NCBI GenBank assembly: GCA_019637335.1 | Contig: JAHBVV010000002.1 | Coordinates: forward strand, 310,001-374,000 | Length of the DNA: 64,000 bases | Reading direction: 5' to 3' | Source of the DNA: Candidatus Hydrogenedentota bacterium | GTDB taxonomy: Bacteria; Hydrogenedentota; Hydrogenedentia; Hydrogenedentales; JAEUWI01 | Shown here: positions 9,225-18,341 of the stretch, in pieces | How positions within the stretch are numbered: the first letter of the stretch is position 1 | Layout: each line of letters starts with the position of its first letter | Position numbers and translations under genes: made by a program | The notes under the pieces: generated by a model | The model's input: the letters and a program-made list of their open reading frames with translations, nothing else | What the model was told of the DNA's origin: nothing | The model's database searches: none

Positions 9225-11366
9225 GTGCGTTCGCGCAACAAGAATCTGGTCCTGTTCGTGGGGCTGTTGGCGGCAATCGCCGCGATCCTGGCGCTCTCGC
9301 TCCAGTTTCCGACTTCCGAACCCGCGCCCGGCGATACGGACATCCCCCCAACCGCCTCCGCCACGCCGGAGATGACCCCCGACGCCACGCCGGATGGCGC
9401 GCCCAGCGAGGAAGCGCCACCGGTTCCCCCGGATCCGGATATGACGCCCCCGTACCTGCTCCGCGTCCGCGCGTTGATGCCGGATGGCGGGCCCGCGGAG
9501 GGCGCCGCGATCCATGTGCTGCGCGCGTTGGCGGACAGCGCGGACTCCGGAGCGGACGCCGTCCCCGTGCTGGAAGCGGATATGAATGGCGAGGCCGTCC
9601 ATCGCTTTGCCGATCCGGGGCCCTTTATCGCCTGGTGCGTCCTCGACAGCCACGCCGCCGAGGCCCGATTCGATTTCCGGCGCAACGCCGCCGTCCACCT
9701 CGACCTGGTGCTTGGCCTCGCCGCGCGCGTCGCGGGCCGGACGGTGGACGCCGCGGGTCGCGGGCTGCCGGATGTCCGGGTGGACGGGCTGCTCCGGGGA
9801 GAAACCGCCGAGAGCGCGGTATCGGATGGCTCGGGGCGATTCGCGTTTTCGCGGGCCGTACCGCTGCCGGTCCGGCTGCGCGGCGAGGCCGAGGGCTATC
9901 CGCCCGTGGTGATCGAGCATACGGAACCCGGCGCGGAGGCCGTATTGCGCTTTACCCGGGGCGGCCAGCTTCTGGCGACGGTGCTGGATCGCGATTCCGG
10001 CGCGCCCGCCGGCGCCTTCCCCCTCGGTTTGCGCCCCGCAGTAAATTCCGGCCTGCCCGCCTACGCCGGTGTGGCGGACCGGGCGGGCGTCGTGCGGATC
10101 GACACGATCGCCGCCGGAACCTACACGCTCCACGCGAACGATCCCGCGCGGGCGCTCTCGAATCCCGGTGCAAGCGTCGCCATTGTGGACGGCGAAACGG
10201 CGCGCATCGAAATCCTGGTGGAGCCGGGCGGTCGAATCGGCGGGCGCGTGTTCGACGAACAGACCGGGGCCGGGATTTCCGGGGTTCAGGTCCTGGTGAC
10301 CTACCTTGGCGACACCGGCCGCACCGTTGCCGCGCCGGTGACCGGGTCCGGTGGAGATTTCGAGGCGGCCAGCCTGCCCGCCGGCCCGTACACGGTCGGT
10401 ATCAAGAATGTGCCCCCGCGCTATGGCGGCCAGACCCACGAGCACGCCATCGTGGAAACGCGCGAACTCGCGCTGGAGCCGGGCGAACAGAAGGGCGGCA
10501 TATTCTTTCCCCTGCGGGCGCGCACCCCGCTCGAGGGCCGGGTCGAGTTTACCGGCGGACTCCCCGCGCCGGGGGCGACCGTCTCCGCGTCGGTCCCGGC
10601 GGGCGTTGGCGCGCCGCCTGGCGCCGTCTCCTGGGCTGTCGAAACGGTCTCCGGTCCGGATGGCCGCTTCGCGTTGTACGACGTCCCGGAAAAACCGCTC
10701 ACCCTGCGCGCGCAGTGGCGCGGCTTTGCGAGCGATGTGCTCGGCCCGTTGTCGCCCGCGGCGCGTCAGCAATCGGAAATCGTGTTGACCCTGGAAGAAC
10801 AGCCCACCGGCACGCTTGCGGGACAGGTGCTGGACGCGGACGGGCAGCCGGTTCGCGCGCACGTACGCGCCGCCATTACCGGCGGTCAAACCGGCAGCGG
10901 CGCCCGCCTCGCGGCCACGACGGGCGCGGATGGGCGTTTCCTCTTCACCGAAGCCCCGGCCGGCGAGTACGAATTCCTGTATGGCGCGCGACGAAGCGGC
11001 CTCGTGGATTACAGCCATTCGGACGGCCCCTACGCGTTGAACCCCGGGCAGACGCTGACCGGGATTACGCTCCACCTCACCCGCGATGGCCTCGCGCTGA
11101 CGGGCGTCGTTCGCAACAGCCAGGGGGAATTGCTCCCGAACTACATGATTGACGTGGAAGGCTGGGTGGAGGAAGAAGGGTTCCGGCCGTTCAGCACCGC
11201 CATCACCGACGATGCCGGTCGCTTCATCGTCGAGAACCTCGCCGAAGGCGAATACCAGCTCCGCCCCTACGGCTCGAATCCGGGAAACTGGCGCATGCGG
11301 GTCATGGCGGGCGAAGAGATAGAGATTGTGCTGCCCGACGCCGCCGCGCAAGACCCGCCACCCTGA
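9225..11366 (+). CDS. Membrane-anchored protein with repeated carboxypeptidase-regulatory/prealbumin-like domains
   Basis: The protein has a signal anchor (about residues 7-25, LVLFVGLLAAIAAILALSL) followed by a proline-rich linker. Six or more tandem beta-sandwich units follow, each of about 80-100 residues. They have the recurrent pattern of carboxypeptidase-regulatory-like/CNA-B domains, such as A-G-R-V-D-A-A-G-x-G-L-P-D-V and AATTGADGRFLFTEAPAGEYEF. Such domains serve as extracellular adhesion or stalk modules. I prefer the GTG at 9225, with AAGGGG nine bases upstream and the charged RSRNKN directly before the helix; an ATG at 9171 is in frame. No sorting signal is visible at the end. The role on the cell surface is inferred. 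Confidence 0.75.
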   Translation: MRSRNKNLVLFVGLLAAIAAILALSLQFPTSEPAPGDTDIPPTASATPEMTPDATPDGAPSEEAPPVPPDPDMTPPYLLRVRALMPDGGPAEGAAIHVLRALADSADSGADAVPVLEADMNGEAVHRFADPGPFIAWCVLDSHAAEARFDFRRNAAVHLDLVLGLAARVAGRTVDAAGRGLPDVRVDGLLRGETAESAVSDGSGRFAFSRAVPLPVRLRGEAEGYPPVVIEHTEPGAEAVLRFTRGGQLLATVLDRDSGAPAGAFPLGLRPAVNSGLPAYAGVADRAGVVRIDTIAAGTYTLHANDPARALSNPGASVAIVDGETARIEILVEPGGRIGGRVFDEQTGAGISGVQVLVTYLGDTGRTVAAPVTGSGGDFEAASLPAGPYTVGIKNVPPRYGGQTHEHAIVETRELALEPGEQKGGIFFPLRARTPLEGRVEFTGGLPAPGATVSASVPAGVGAPPGAVSWAVETVSGPDGRFALYDVPEKPLTLRAQWRGFASDVLGPLSPAARQQSEIVLTLEEQPTGTLAGQVLDADGQPVRAHVRAAITGGQTGSGARLAATTGADGRFLFTEAPAGEYEFLYGARRSGLVDYSHSDGPYALNPGQTLTGITLHLTRDGLALTGVVRNSQGELLPNYMIDVEGWVEEEGFRPFSTAITDDAGRFIVENLAEGEYQLRPYGSNPGNWRMRVMAGEEIEIVLPDAAAQDPPP

Positions 11367-11605
11367 TCGACCAGGGCCAGAAACCGGCCTTTGCCCTGCT
11401 CACCCGCCCCCCGCGAATCATCGCTGAGCAGCCGATCATGACGCGTTGCCTAACCAAAATGGACGGCGGCTTCGCCGCCTGGCAGGCGGGGACGCCCACC
11501 ACGGCGCGTCTTCGACCTGCGCTCCCAGCCTTTGACGCTTCCTGGTTTGGGTATGCCGTAATCTGGTTTGTGTGAGGCCATTGTGGTGATGCTGTGTTGT
11601 AAATT

Positions 11606-11857
11606 GTCGGAGCAGGTACGCCGAGAGCACCGTGCAGGCCCGGCGCCGAAACTGCGCCCCGCGCGGCGAGCGGACCCGGTAGCCCCGCCAGAATGACGTC
11701 GAGGTTGTACAGGGTGAGCGGCCGCCGCACCTGCCGCGCGCCTTCGGTTTGAACTACCGAGGATTCCTCGGTAGTTGCCTCCCGGCTCAATGCGCCATCC
11801 GCGTAGCCGGATCCGGCTCTGGCCACTTTCGGAAGTGTAGAGGATAATCTCGCTCAT
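11606..11857 (-). pseudogene. Degraded RhuM-family gene (copy 2)
   Basis: The start MSEIILYTSESGQSRIRL matches copy 1, and so do the bases before the ATG. A deletion then removes the segment corresponding to about residues 19-50 of copy 1, and the frame shifts. The homologous text resumes in another frame (ADGALSREATTEESS, RRPLTLYNLD), shifts again at the GYRVRSPRGAQF equivalent, and diverges after SAYLLRQF. It is clearly non-functional. The 240 bases between it and the preceding exported-protein gene show nothing recognisable. Confidence 0.75.
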
Positions 11858-11937
11858 ATTTCCGCCGCCTCCGGCGCGTCATGCGCGCCCGGGGGGAGCG
11901 CCTCGGCGCCGTGGTCCCGCAAAACCTTCGAAAAATA

Positions 11938-11967
11938 TTCGCCGCTTTTCCGCGCCCGTGGTACAAT
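11938..11967 (+). promoter_or_regulatory. Candidate promoter of the PilT-like gene
   Basis: TTCGCC (11938-11943) and TACAAT (11962-11967), separated by 18 bases, lie 90 bases ahead of the PilT-like start. No gene intervenes. Confidence 0.45.
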
Positions 11968-12056
11968 ACAGCCAGAGAATGTGACTGGACGGCCCTCGCC
12001 CAGCCCGCCATTCGAGACGAATTCCCCGTCACGGAATAACCCAGGAGGGCCCCGCC

Positions 12057-13217
12057 ATGAACTCGACCCTGCAAGCGCCCGGCGCCGAACTCGCCCTGCG
12101 GAAGATCGTGGGCTACGCCCTGAAGAACCGGGCTTCCGACATCCACCTGAAGGTGGGCCGCCCGCCGGCGGTGCGCATCGACAGCGTGCTCCGGTTTGTG
12201 GAGGCGGATGCCGTTGACGAGGCGACCTTCCTGGGCTTTCTTCGCGAAATCATGGACGAGGAGCGTCTGAAGGATTACCTGGCGGAGGGGGACGCGGACT
12301 TTGCGGTGGCCTTTCCGGGGCAGGGACGTTTCCGGGCGAACGTGTACCGGCAGCGCGGCGCGATGGCCATGATCCTGCGGCATGTGCGCACGGATATTCC
12401 TGACTTCAAGTCGCTGAACCTCCCCGAAAAGGCGATGGAGAAGATCGCGCAGCTCCCGCGCGGGCTGGTGCTGGTCACGGGGACGACGAGCAGCGGCAAA
12501 TCGACCACCCTGGCGGCGATTATCGGGCGCATCAACCACACGCGGCACGGCCACATCGTGACGCTGGAAGATCCGATTGAATACGTGCACCAGGACGCGC
12601 AGTGCAGCGTGAGCCAGCGCGAAGTGGGCATCGACACGAAAGACTTCCGGACCGGGTTGCGCGCGATCATGCGCGAGGACCCGAACGTGATCCTGATCGG
12701 CGAGATGCGCGATGTGGAGACGTTCTACACGTGCCTGGGCGCGGCGGAGACGGGGCACCTGGTGTTCAGCACGCTGCACACGACCAACGTCATGATGACG
12801 ATCGACCGAATCCTCGACCTGTTTCCCGCGAGCCAGCACGCGCAGATCCGGTCGCAGCTCGCCCTGCAGTTGAAGGCGGTGGTTTCGCAGCGGCTGCTGC
12901 CCAACGCCAGCGGCACGGGCCGCTTGCCCGCGGTGGAGATCATGTTTGCGAACCCGGGCATCGTATCGCTGATCCGCGACGACGAGATCGGGCGCATCCC
13001 GCAGGTCATCGCGGACGGCGCCGAGGAGGGCATGCAGACCTTCAATATGCACCTCATCCAGATGGTCAAGGCCGGGACCATCACGATGGACGCCGCGGAG
13101 TTCGCCTCCGACAACGCCGACGCGCTCCGCGCGAATATCCAGGGCATCTTCGGCATGCGCGATCGCGGCGGCATCACGAAGGTGCGGCCGCACCACTACG
13201 AGACGCATCACCACTGA
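12057..13217 (+). CDS. Type IV pilus retraction ATPase, PilT/PilU family
   Basis: This hexameric secretion-superfamily ATPase of 386 residues would power pilus retraction at the inner membrane. It has an N-terminal PAS-like region (SDIHLKVGRPP at about 27-37), Walker A GTTSSGKST at 142-150, the Asp box (HIVTLEDPIEY, about 166-176), Walker B VILIGEMRD at 211-219 and the His box (GHLVFSTLHTTN, 233-244). The length and the divergent C-terminal LIRDDEIGRIPQVI motif are closer to PilU than to canonical 345-residue PilT. The end is unusually histidine-rich (HHYETHHH). The start is supported by AGGAGG. No other pilus gene is in the window. Confidence 0.92.
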   Translation: MNSTLQAPGAELALRKIVGYALKNRASDIHLKVGRPPAVRIDSVLRFVEADAVDEATFLGFLREIMDEERLKDYLAEGDADFAVAFPGQGRFRANVYRQRGAMAMILRHVRTDIPDFKSLNLPEKAMEKIAQLPRGLVLVTGTTSSGKSTTLAAIIGRINHTRHGHIVTLEDPIEYVHQDAQCSVSQREVGIDTKDFRTGLRAIMREDPNVILIGEMRDVETFYTCLGAAETGHLVFSTLHTTNVMMTIDRILDLFPASQHAQIRSQLALQLKAVVSQRLLPNASGTGRLPAVEIMFANPGIVSLIRDDEIGRIPQVIADGAEEGMQTFNMHLIQMVKAGTITMDAAEFASDNADALRANIQGIFGMRDRGGITKVRPHHYETHHH

Positions 13218-13350
13218 GGTGGGTGACGCACCCGCGCCAGCCGGAGGCAGTACCAACGTCTTCTCGTCGGACCTTACCGCGGCACGTAGCGCCGCGGAAG
13301 CGGCACGCAATGCATTACCACGGAGGACCGTGGTAACGAGGGGCCACAGC

Positions 13351-13735
13351 GTCATTCCCGCGAACGCGGGAATCCAGTGGAATTCGGAGGTTTGTGCGAT
13401 CGCGTTGCTGGATCCCCGCGTTCGCGGGGATGACGGATCTACTCATTCCTTCCATAGTGTAGGGTGAGCTAAGCAAATCGACATCCCCGAAGGCGGGAAT
13501 CCAGTGGAATTCGGAGGTTTGCGCGATCGCGTTGCTGGATCCCCGCGTTCGCGGGGATGACGGATCTACTCATTCCTTCCATAGTGTAGGGTGAGCTAAG
13601 CAAATCGACATCCCGCGAAAGCGGGAATCCAGTGGAATCCGAAGGTTTGCGCGATCGCGTTGCTGGATCCCCGCGTTCGCGGGGATGACGGATCTGCTCA
13701 CTCCTTCCATAGTGCAGGGTGAGTCCAGTAAATCG
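13351..13735. repeat. Tandem triplication of a REP-like palindromic element
   Basis: Three head-to-tail copies begin near 13351, 13482 and 13609 (periods about 129 and 127 bases). Each consists of two hairpins, an ATTCCCGC-GCGGGAAT type and a GATCCCCGC-GCGGGGAT type, bounded by GTCAT and ATGAC and followed by a shared linker of about 45 bases. The linker contains TTCCATAGTG and GGGTGAG. A solo relative lies at 39071-39156. The stretch 13218-13350 also holds a small palindrome (CCACGGAGGACCGTGG). No gene is seen from 13218 to 13780. This element class is widespread in bacterial genomes as REP/MITE-like DNA. Confidence 0.9.
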
Positions 13736-13780
13736 GCAGCCTCACAGGCAGGAGTCGAGTGTGTCGGGAAGCAGCCAGGA

Positions 13781-15223
13781 CTATTCCTGCGCGGCGACTT
13801 TGGTGGCCTCTTCCTCCTTCTGGCCGTGGGCCAGGACCGTGAGGTACTCGGCGAGCGCGGCGATTTCCTCGTCCGTGCCGACGAGCGGGGGCATGTAGGC
13901 GCGGTAGGGGGAATCCTCCTCGCTGCGGTGGAGCATTTCGAGGATGTTCTCGATGGCGGCGCGGTCGCGGATCTCCAGAAACTTCGCCATGCTCCGGTAA
14001 CCGGTGGCGGTGTGGCACGCCAGGCACTGGCCCTGAAACATGAGCTTACCGCGCTCCAGCACATCGCCGGCCGGGGCGGTGTCGGCGGCGGGACGCACCG
14101 CCGGATCGGACGACCAGCGCGCGCGCTCTTCGGGCGTTATCCAGATGGATTTCGCCAGGTAGCCGTTCTGGTTGAAGCCCTCCACCTCCGAGCGCCGGAT
14201 GCCATTGGAGTACATGTGGTCGACGACCACGTAGGGCTTCCGGATCATTTCGCGCGCCTGTTCGGTTGAGGCCGTGGCCGCGAGCGCGAGCAGCAATACG
14301 GCGATGGCGTGGCCGAAGGTGAAGTCCTTCGGGTTGCGCCACGCCAGGAAGTACACGACGACGGCGATGGTGGCGGAGGTCATCACGGTGACCAGCGCCG
14401 CGCGGGTGACCTGGGTGAAGGCGCCGGAGCCGATGGTGTTGATGCCGATCCGGAGGAGTTCCATGCGGCCGTCCGGAAGCGTGAAGAGCAGCCAGGCGAA
14501 GCACACGGGCAGCAGCAGGAAGGACGGCAGGAGCCACTTCACCGACCAGCGGATGATTTCCTCCTTGAGCGCGGGCTGCGTTTCGGCGTCGATCCGGCTG
14601 GCGGTCACCAGCGCCCACACGCCCGCAAGCGAAATGCAGATCAGCGTCCGCAGCGCCAGGCTGGGCCAGTAGGTCGGGTTGAAGAAGGCCTGCCAGAACA
14701 CGGACGACTCGGCGCCCGTGCCCGCGACGCCGAGCCACGCATTGCCCGGGGTGAGCATGAAGGTCAGAATACCGTTGATGACGAACAGGCTCATCCAGGC
14801 GGTCCCCGCGTAGACCCAGCCCACGCGGAGATGGATTTTGTCGCTCACGCGGCCCCACGTGTAGTAATAAACCATTGCGGCGGTTATCTCGACGATGAAG
14901 AAGGTCCACTCGATCGCCCAGCCGAACACGAAGTTGTGGATCAGCGTGCTCGTGCCCTCGGGGTTGGCCAGGCCGATGGCGAACCAGATCCCGACGCCGC
15001 TGACCGCGCCGAATACGGCGGTGAGCACGAGGAAGAACTTCGCGTGGCGGTGTATGGCCTCCATCCAGTCGTCCCGCCCCTCGCGGAGGGCCTTGCGCTC
15101 GGCCATGGGCAGGTAGAAGCCGCCGCCGATCGCGAAGTGCGAGATCAGCACGTGGAAGATGGCGATGCCGCCGATCACCCACCCGCTGCCAATCACGGGG
15201 ACATCCCATACCGGGTAATTCAT
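13781..15223 (-). CDS. Cytochrome bd-superfamily subunit I-like protein with C-terminal cytochrome c domain
   Basis: This 480-residue membrane protein has an N-terminal CydA-type helical bundle. A histidine in the first helix (HVLISHFAIGGG, H24/H29), a GWAIEWTFFIVE segment at 101-112 resembling the conserved acidic helix of CydA, and further helices to about residue 320 are visible. No long quinol-binding Q-loop can be seen. After residue 385 a monohaem cytochrome c follows (C400-x-x-C403-H404, with a plausible axial Met in YMPPLVG). Bd-like proteins without a Q-loop and with fused c haems belong to the non-quinol-oxidase branches of the superfamily. Here the protein is last in an operon with Rieske and cytochrome b subunits, suggesting it takes electrons from a bc complex. 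AAAGGAG lies nine bases ahead of the ATG. Confidence 0.8.
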   Translation of the reverse strand: MNYPVWDVPVIGSGWVIGGIAIFHVLISHFAIGGGFYLPMAERKALREGRDDWMEAIHRHAKFFLVLTAVFGAVSGVGIWFAIGLANPEGTSTLIHNFVFGWAIEWTFFIVEITAAMVYYYTWGRVSDKIHLRVGWVYAGTAWMSLFVINGILTFMLTPGNAWLGVAGTGAESSVFWQAFFNPTYWPSLALRTLICISLAGVWALVTASRIDAETQPALKEEIIRWSVKWLLPSFLLLPVCFAWLLFTLPDGRMELLRIGINTIGSGAFTQVTRAALVTVMTSATIAVVVYFLAWRNPKDFTFGHAIAVLLLALAATASTEQAREMIRKPYVVVDHMYSNGIRRSEVEGFNQNGYLAKSIWITPEERARWSSDPAVRPAADTAPAGDVLERGKLMFQGQCLACHTATGYRSMAKFLEIRDRAAIENILEMLHRSEEDSPYRAYMPPLVGTDEEIAALAEYLTVLAHGQKEEEATKVAAQE

Positions 15224-15250
15224 GGGGAATACTCCTTTTCGGCGCGCGGC

Positions 15251-16375
15251 CTAATGTGAACCCGCGCCCCAGACTTCGGCGTAGCCGAGGATTGTCAGGG
15301 CAATGAGCGCAAACAACAGAATCAGCCCGAACCACGTTGCGGCGCGGGCGCGCTGTCCCGAGGCCGTGCGCGTGTCGAAGAGGGGCACGGCGGCCCAGAG
15401 GAGACCGGCCCCGCCGAAGAGCGCGAAGCCCAGGTATTCGCCGGCGACGCCGGGGAACCACTGGCCGAGCACCTTCAGCAACTGGAACTGGCTCATGAAA
15501 TACCATTCGGGATGGATGCCGACCGGCGCGGCGGCGAGCGGGTCGGCGGGCGGCCCGAGGGACCAGGGGAACATGCTCGCCAGGATGGCGACCACGTTCA
15601 GCGCGATCAGCCACAAGGCAAAATCCTTCATCAGGAAGTTCGGGAAGAACGGAATGCTCTTCCGCTCGGCGGGCGGCAGGGCCTCTACGGACGGGGGCGC
15701 GGCGTTGCCATGTTTCTGGACGAGCCAGAGGTGGAAGGCGAGCACCGCAATAAAGACCAGCGGCAGGATTACCGCGTGCATCGCGAAGAAGCGCTGGATC
15801 GTGACGCTGGTCACTTCCGTGCCGCCCTGCACCAGGGTGACGATGACCGGCCCCACGCCGGGGATGGCCTGCGGGATTTCGAGGCCGACTTTCGTCGCGA
15901 AGTAGGCGAGCTCATCCATCGGCAGGAGGTAGCCGCTGAAGCCGAAGAGGAGCGTGATGCCCAGGAGCGCCAGGCCGCTCCACCAGCCGAATTCGCGGGG
16001 CTTGCGGTAGGCCTTCATGAAGTACACGGAGAACATGTGCACCACGACGGCGACCACCATCAGGTTTGCCGACCACGAGTGCGCCGAGCGGATGAGCCAG
16101 CCGAAATCGATTTCGTAGGTGATCTGGCGAACGGAATCGTAGGCTTCCGGCCCGGGCTTGTAATACACCAGCAGGAGGATGCCGGTGAGCAGCTGGATCA
16201 GGAAAAAGAAGAGCGAGAGGCCGCCCCAGTAATACCAGAACGAGTGCTTGTGCTCCGGCACCTGCTTCTTCTTCGCGAAGGCCAGGATTTCGTCCAGATC
16301 CAGGCGTTCGTTCACCCAGCCGTACAGGCGGGCGGCGGCGGCGGGCTCAGGCCCGGCGGATGACGACGGTTTCAT
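15251..16375 (-). CDS. Cytochrome b (fused b6 / subunit IV type)
   Basis: This 374-residue integral membrane protein combines the cytochrome b6 part and the subunit-IV-like part in one chain. Haem-ligating histidines are H99/H113 and H200/H215; the 15-residue spacing of the second pair is the b6f-like arrangement. The Qo-site PEWY motif is at 289-292. It would oxidise quinol and pass electrons to the Rieske protein encoded just upstream, whose reading frame it overlaps by 29 bases, implying coupled translation. GGAGGTGA precedes the ATG. The next gene, a bd-like subunit, begins 27 bases after its stop. Confidence 0.93.
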   Translation of the reverse strand: MKPSSSAGPEPAAAARLYGWVNERLDLDEILAFAKKKQVPEHKHSFWYYWGGLSLFFFLIQLLTGILLLVYYKPGPEAYDSVRQITYEIDFGWLIRSAHSWSANLMVVAVVVHMFSVYFMKAYRKPREFGWWSGLALLGITLLFGFSGYLLPMDELAYFATKVGLEIPQAIPGVGPVIVTLVQGGTEVTSVTIQRFFAMHAVILPLVFIAVLAFHLWLVQKHGNAAPPSVEALPPAERKSIPFFPNFLMKDFALWLIALNVVAILASMFPWSLGPPADPLAAAPVGIHPEWYFMSQFQLLKVLGQWFPGVAGEYLGFALFGGAGLLWAAVPLFDTRTASGQRARAATWFGLILLFALIALTILGYAEVWGAGSH

Positions 16376-16838
16376 CGCTCACCTCCACTACGTAGGGGGC
16401 CAGGGGCTTCGGGGGCGGGCCGGCCACGTTGGCCCCCGTATGCATGTCGTATTCGCCCCCGTGGCACGCGCAGTAGATCCGGCCTTCCTCGGGCTGGAAC
16501 TGTACCGTGCAGGCCAGGTGCGTGCAGATCGCGTCAAAGCACACCAGCGACCCGTCGGCGTGGTGGATCAGCATGGCTGGCTTCGTGCCGAAGCGAAACA
16601 TCAGGGCCGCGCCGGCTTCGGGCAGGTCGGCTTTCGCCAGCGCCACTTCGGACACCGCGGCCAGCTCCGCCGACGCGCGCGCGGGCGTGGCCAGGTAGCG
16701 GTACACGGGATAGCCGATCGCGGCGAGGTAGCACGCGCCGACCCCGCCCACGGCGGCCTGCGTGAAGGCGCGCCGCCCCACCGAACCGGGGTCGCCCGAC
16801 GGATCCGGGATTTCCATGGATTCAGAAAACTCAGCCAT
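16347..16838 (-). CDS. Rieske iron-sulfur protein
   Basis: This 163-residue protein has a twin-arginine-like RRAFTQAAVGG followed by one membrane anchor and a soluble Rieske domain. The 2Fe-2S ligands are C105 and H107 (CTHLAC) plus C123 and H126 (CACHGG), and C110/C125 form the stabilising disulfide pair. It accepts electrons from quinol at the cytochrome b Qo site. Its start overlaps the end of the upstream membrane subunit by eight bases, and its end overlaps cytochrome b by 29, so all are one operon. AAAGGAG lies 12 bases upstream of the ATG. Confidence 0.95.
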   Translation of the reverse strand: MAEFSESMEIPDPSGDPGSVGRRAFTQAAVGGVGACYLAAIGYPVYRYLATPARASAELAAVSEVALAKADLPEAGAALMFRFGTKPAMLIHHADGSLVCFDAICTHLACTVQFQPEEGRIYCACHGGEYDMHTGANVAGPPPKPLAPYVVEVSDETVVIRRA

Positions 16839-17937
16839 AGGTCGCCGTTTCTCCTTTCGCCTGAAAGACCACGCGGCCCAGCCAGGCCATGGCCACGATT
16901 ACCCCGACAAAAAGCAGCAGGAACAGGCCCACGGTTCCCCAGTTTGTGCTTACCGCGCGCTCCCACACGTCGTAGCCGTTCTGCAGGAGCGCGATATCGC
17001 GAATGCCATCGCGGAATCCGGTCATCGCGAGAATGTTGACGAAACCCAGCCCGCCCGCGGCCGCGGCCAGGGGCCAGGCCGGCGCGCGCCGCGCCGCCGC
17101 CGCGCCCACCGCAATGAGCGCCAGCGCCGTCAGCAGCCACAGGGCGGTCAGCGCCAGGTAGTAGCCGGATTCCAGCAGGGCCCCGCGAACGCCTGCCGGT
17201 TGACCGCGAAACACGGCGACTCCGAGTAGAATCTGCACGGCGGTGAAGGCGGAGATCAGGCGCCCGCCCTGCCGGGCCAGAAACGCGCGGGTCTCCTCGG
17301 CGATTTTCGGGTAGATTCCCATCAGCAGGAGCCCGACGCCCGAAAAGCCGAGCGAGCCAATCATCATGTAGGCCCAGCGCGGCATGGCGGCCGGCCCCGA
17401 GGCCATGCTCATGCCCAGCGGATCGTTCCGGTAGAGCGCGGTCCACGATTCCGGCGCGAGCATCAGGGTCATGTTCGCGCTGTAGATGTAGCCGACCTTC
17501 AACACGGCCACGATCGCGAGCAGGCCCATCCAGCCGAAGGCGCGGCTGGTTTCCGCGCGCTTCGCCATGCGGTACATGAGAAAGTAGGCGAACATCACCA
17601 GGAAGACCACGGACAGCCAATACACGCCGATCAGCACGCTGGACGTGTACAGCGCGCGGCCGTAGAGCACCTGCGCAAAGAGCAGCGGCGGAATGCCCAG
17701 GTTGATCACATAGGCCATAACCACCGGCAGGCGGTGGATTGTTGCGTTGGACGCGTCAATCTGGATCGCGTCCTGGCGGCGGTGACCGGCGAAGGACCAG
17801 ATCGTGGCGAGGATGAGTCCGCCGGCCATGAGCTGCACCGCGCCGAAGTGAAGCGCGAGCGTGACCACATGCAGCAGCTTGAACAGCCAGACCGGCGCGG
17901 GGAGGGGTATGGGATCCAGGTCGGGCATCAGGTCCAT
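16831..17937 (-). CDS. Polytopic membrane subunit of the bc/bd-like complex
   Basis: This 368-residue protein has about eight to nine predicted membrane helices and no soluble domain. A histidine-containing helix near the start (LLHVVTLALHFGAVQLMAG) and the helix layout recall the CydA/CydA-prime fold of the bd superfamily. I therefore infer that it pairs with the bd-like cytochrome c subunit at the other end of the operon. No c-haem motif is present. It is the first gene of the operon (AAAGGAA eight bases upstream of the ATG) and overlaps the Rieske gene. It could instead be a generic quinone-binding membrane anchor. Confidence 0.6.
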   Translation of the reverse strand: MDLMPDLDPIPLPAPVWLFKLLHVVTLALHFGAVQLMAGGLILATIWSFAGHRRQDAIQIDASNATIHRLPVVMAYVINLGIPPLLFAQVLYGRALYTSSVLIGVYWLSVVFLVMFAYFLMYRMAKRAETSRAFGWMGLLAIVAVLKVGYIYSANMTLMLAPESWTALYRNDPLGMSMASGPAAMPRWAYMMIGSLGFSGVGLLLMGIYPKIAEETRAFLARQGGRLISAFTAVQILLGVAVFRGQPAGVRGALLESGYYLALTALWLLTALALIAVGAAAARRAPAWPLAAAAGGLGFVNILAMTGFRDGIRDIALLQNGYDVWERAVSTNWGTVGLFLLLFVGVIVAMAWLGRVVFQAKGETATYG

Positions 17938-18341
17938 GGGCGGTTCCTTTCACGGTGCGGGTCGTTGGACGCGGGGCGGGCAGACAGATCGTCATTTTCC
18001 GATAGTACGATATATGCGCCAAAAAAAGAGAGCGCCGGAATTCGGGCGCTCTCGGGGTGATCGTGATGGCAGCAAACGGCGGGACGGGCGGCGCGCGGTA
18101 GGGCGTCGCGGTGGGGCATGGGTACTGGATAAGCCGCGTGCATCATGGTTCAACGTGTGCCGGGCCTCGTGGCCCAGGGTAATCCCCTGGTGGGCGGTAC
18201 TTGAGGTGCGCCGATTCAGGGGGCATGCCTTCCAACGTGGGAACGGGGGCGGGCCGGGGCGAATTCCCGGCGCGCCAGTACCGGGATCTTATATGGGAAA
18301 CTTACGACATGTCAATTTTCGATCCCCCCGTCCACAACGCC
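17938..18341. other. Intergenic region between the respiratory operon and a small CxxC gene
   Basis: The region carries a minus-strand terminator (18021-18053). The respiratory operon promoter must also lie here, but no convincing -35/-10 pair was found. No coding frame with a ribosome-binding site is visible. Confidence 0.5.
18021..18053 (-). terminator. Rho-independent terminator
   Basis: On the minus strand a 9-base stem (GAGAGCGCC with GGCGCTCTC, loop of about eight) is followed by seven T. It would end transcription coming from the small gene at 18342-18584 and insulate the respiratory operon. Confidence 0.85.

Noticed and set aside
8391-11351. 986-codon minus-strand open frame opposite the exported proteins
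   Set aside because: Arg/Gly-rich, low-complexity translation without motifs; the plus-strand proteins have signal peptides and repeats.
13351-13735. Possible CRISPR array
   Set aside because: Copies are adjacent units of about 128 bases with conserved linkers, not short repeats with variable spacers.
14046-15614. Minus-strand frame overlapping the bd-like and cytochrome b genes
   Set aside because: Alternative frame of two well-supported respiratory genes.
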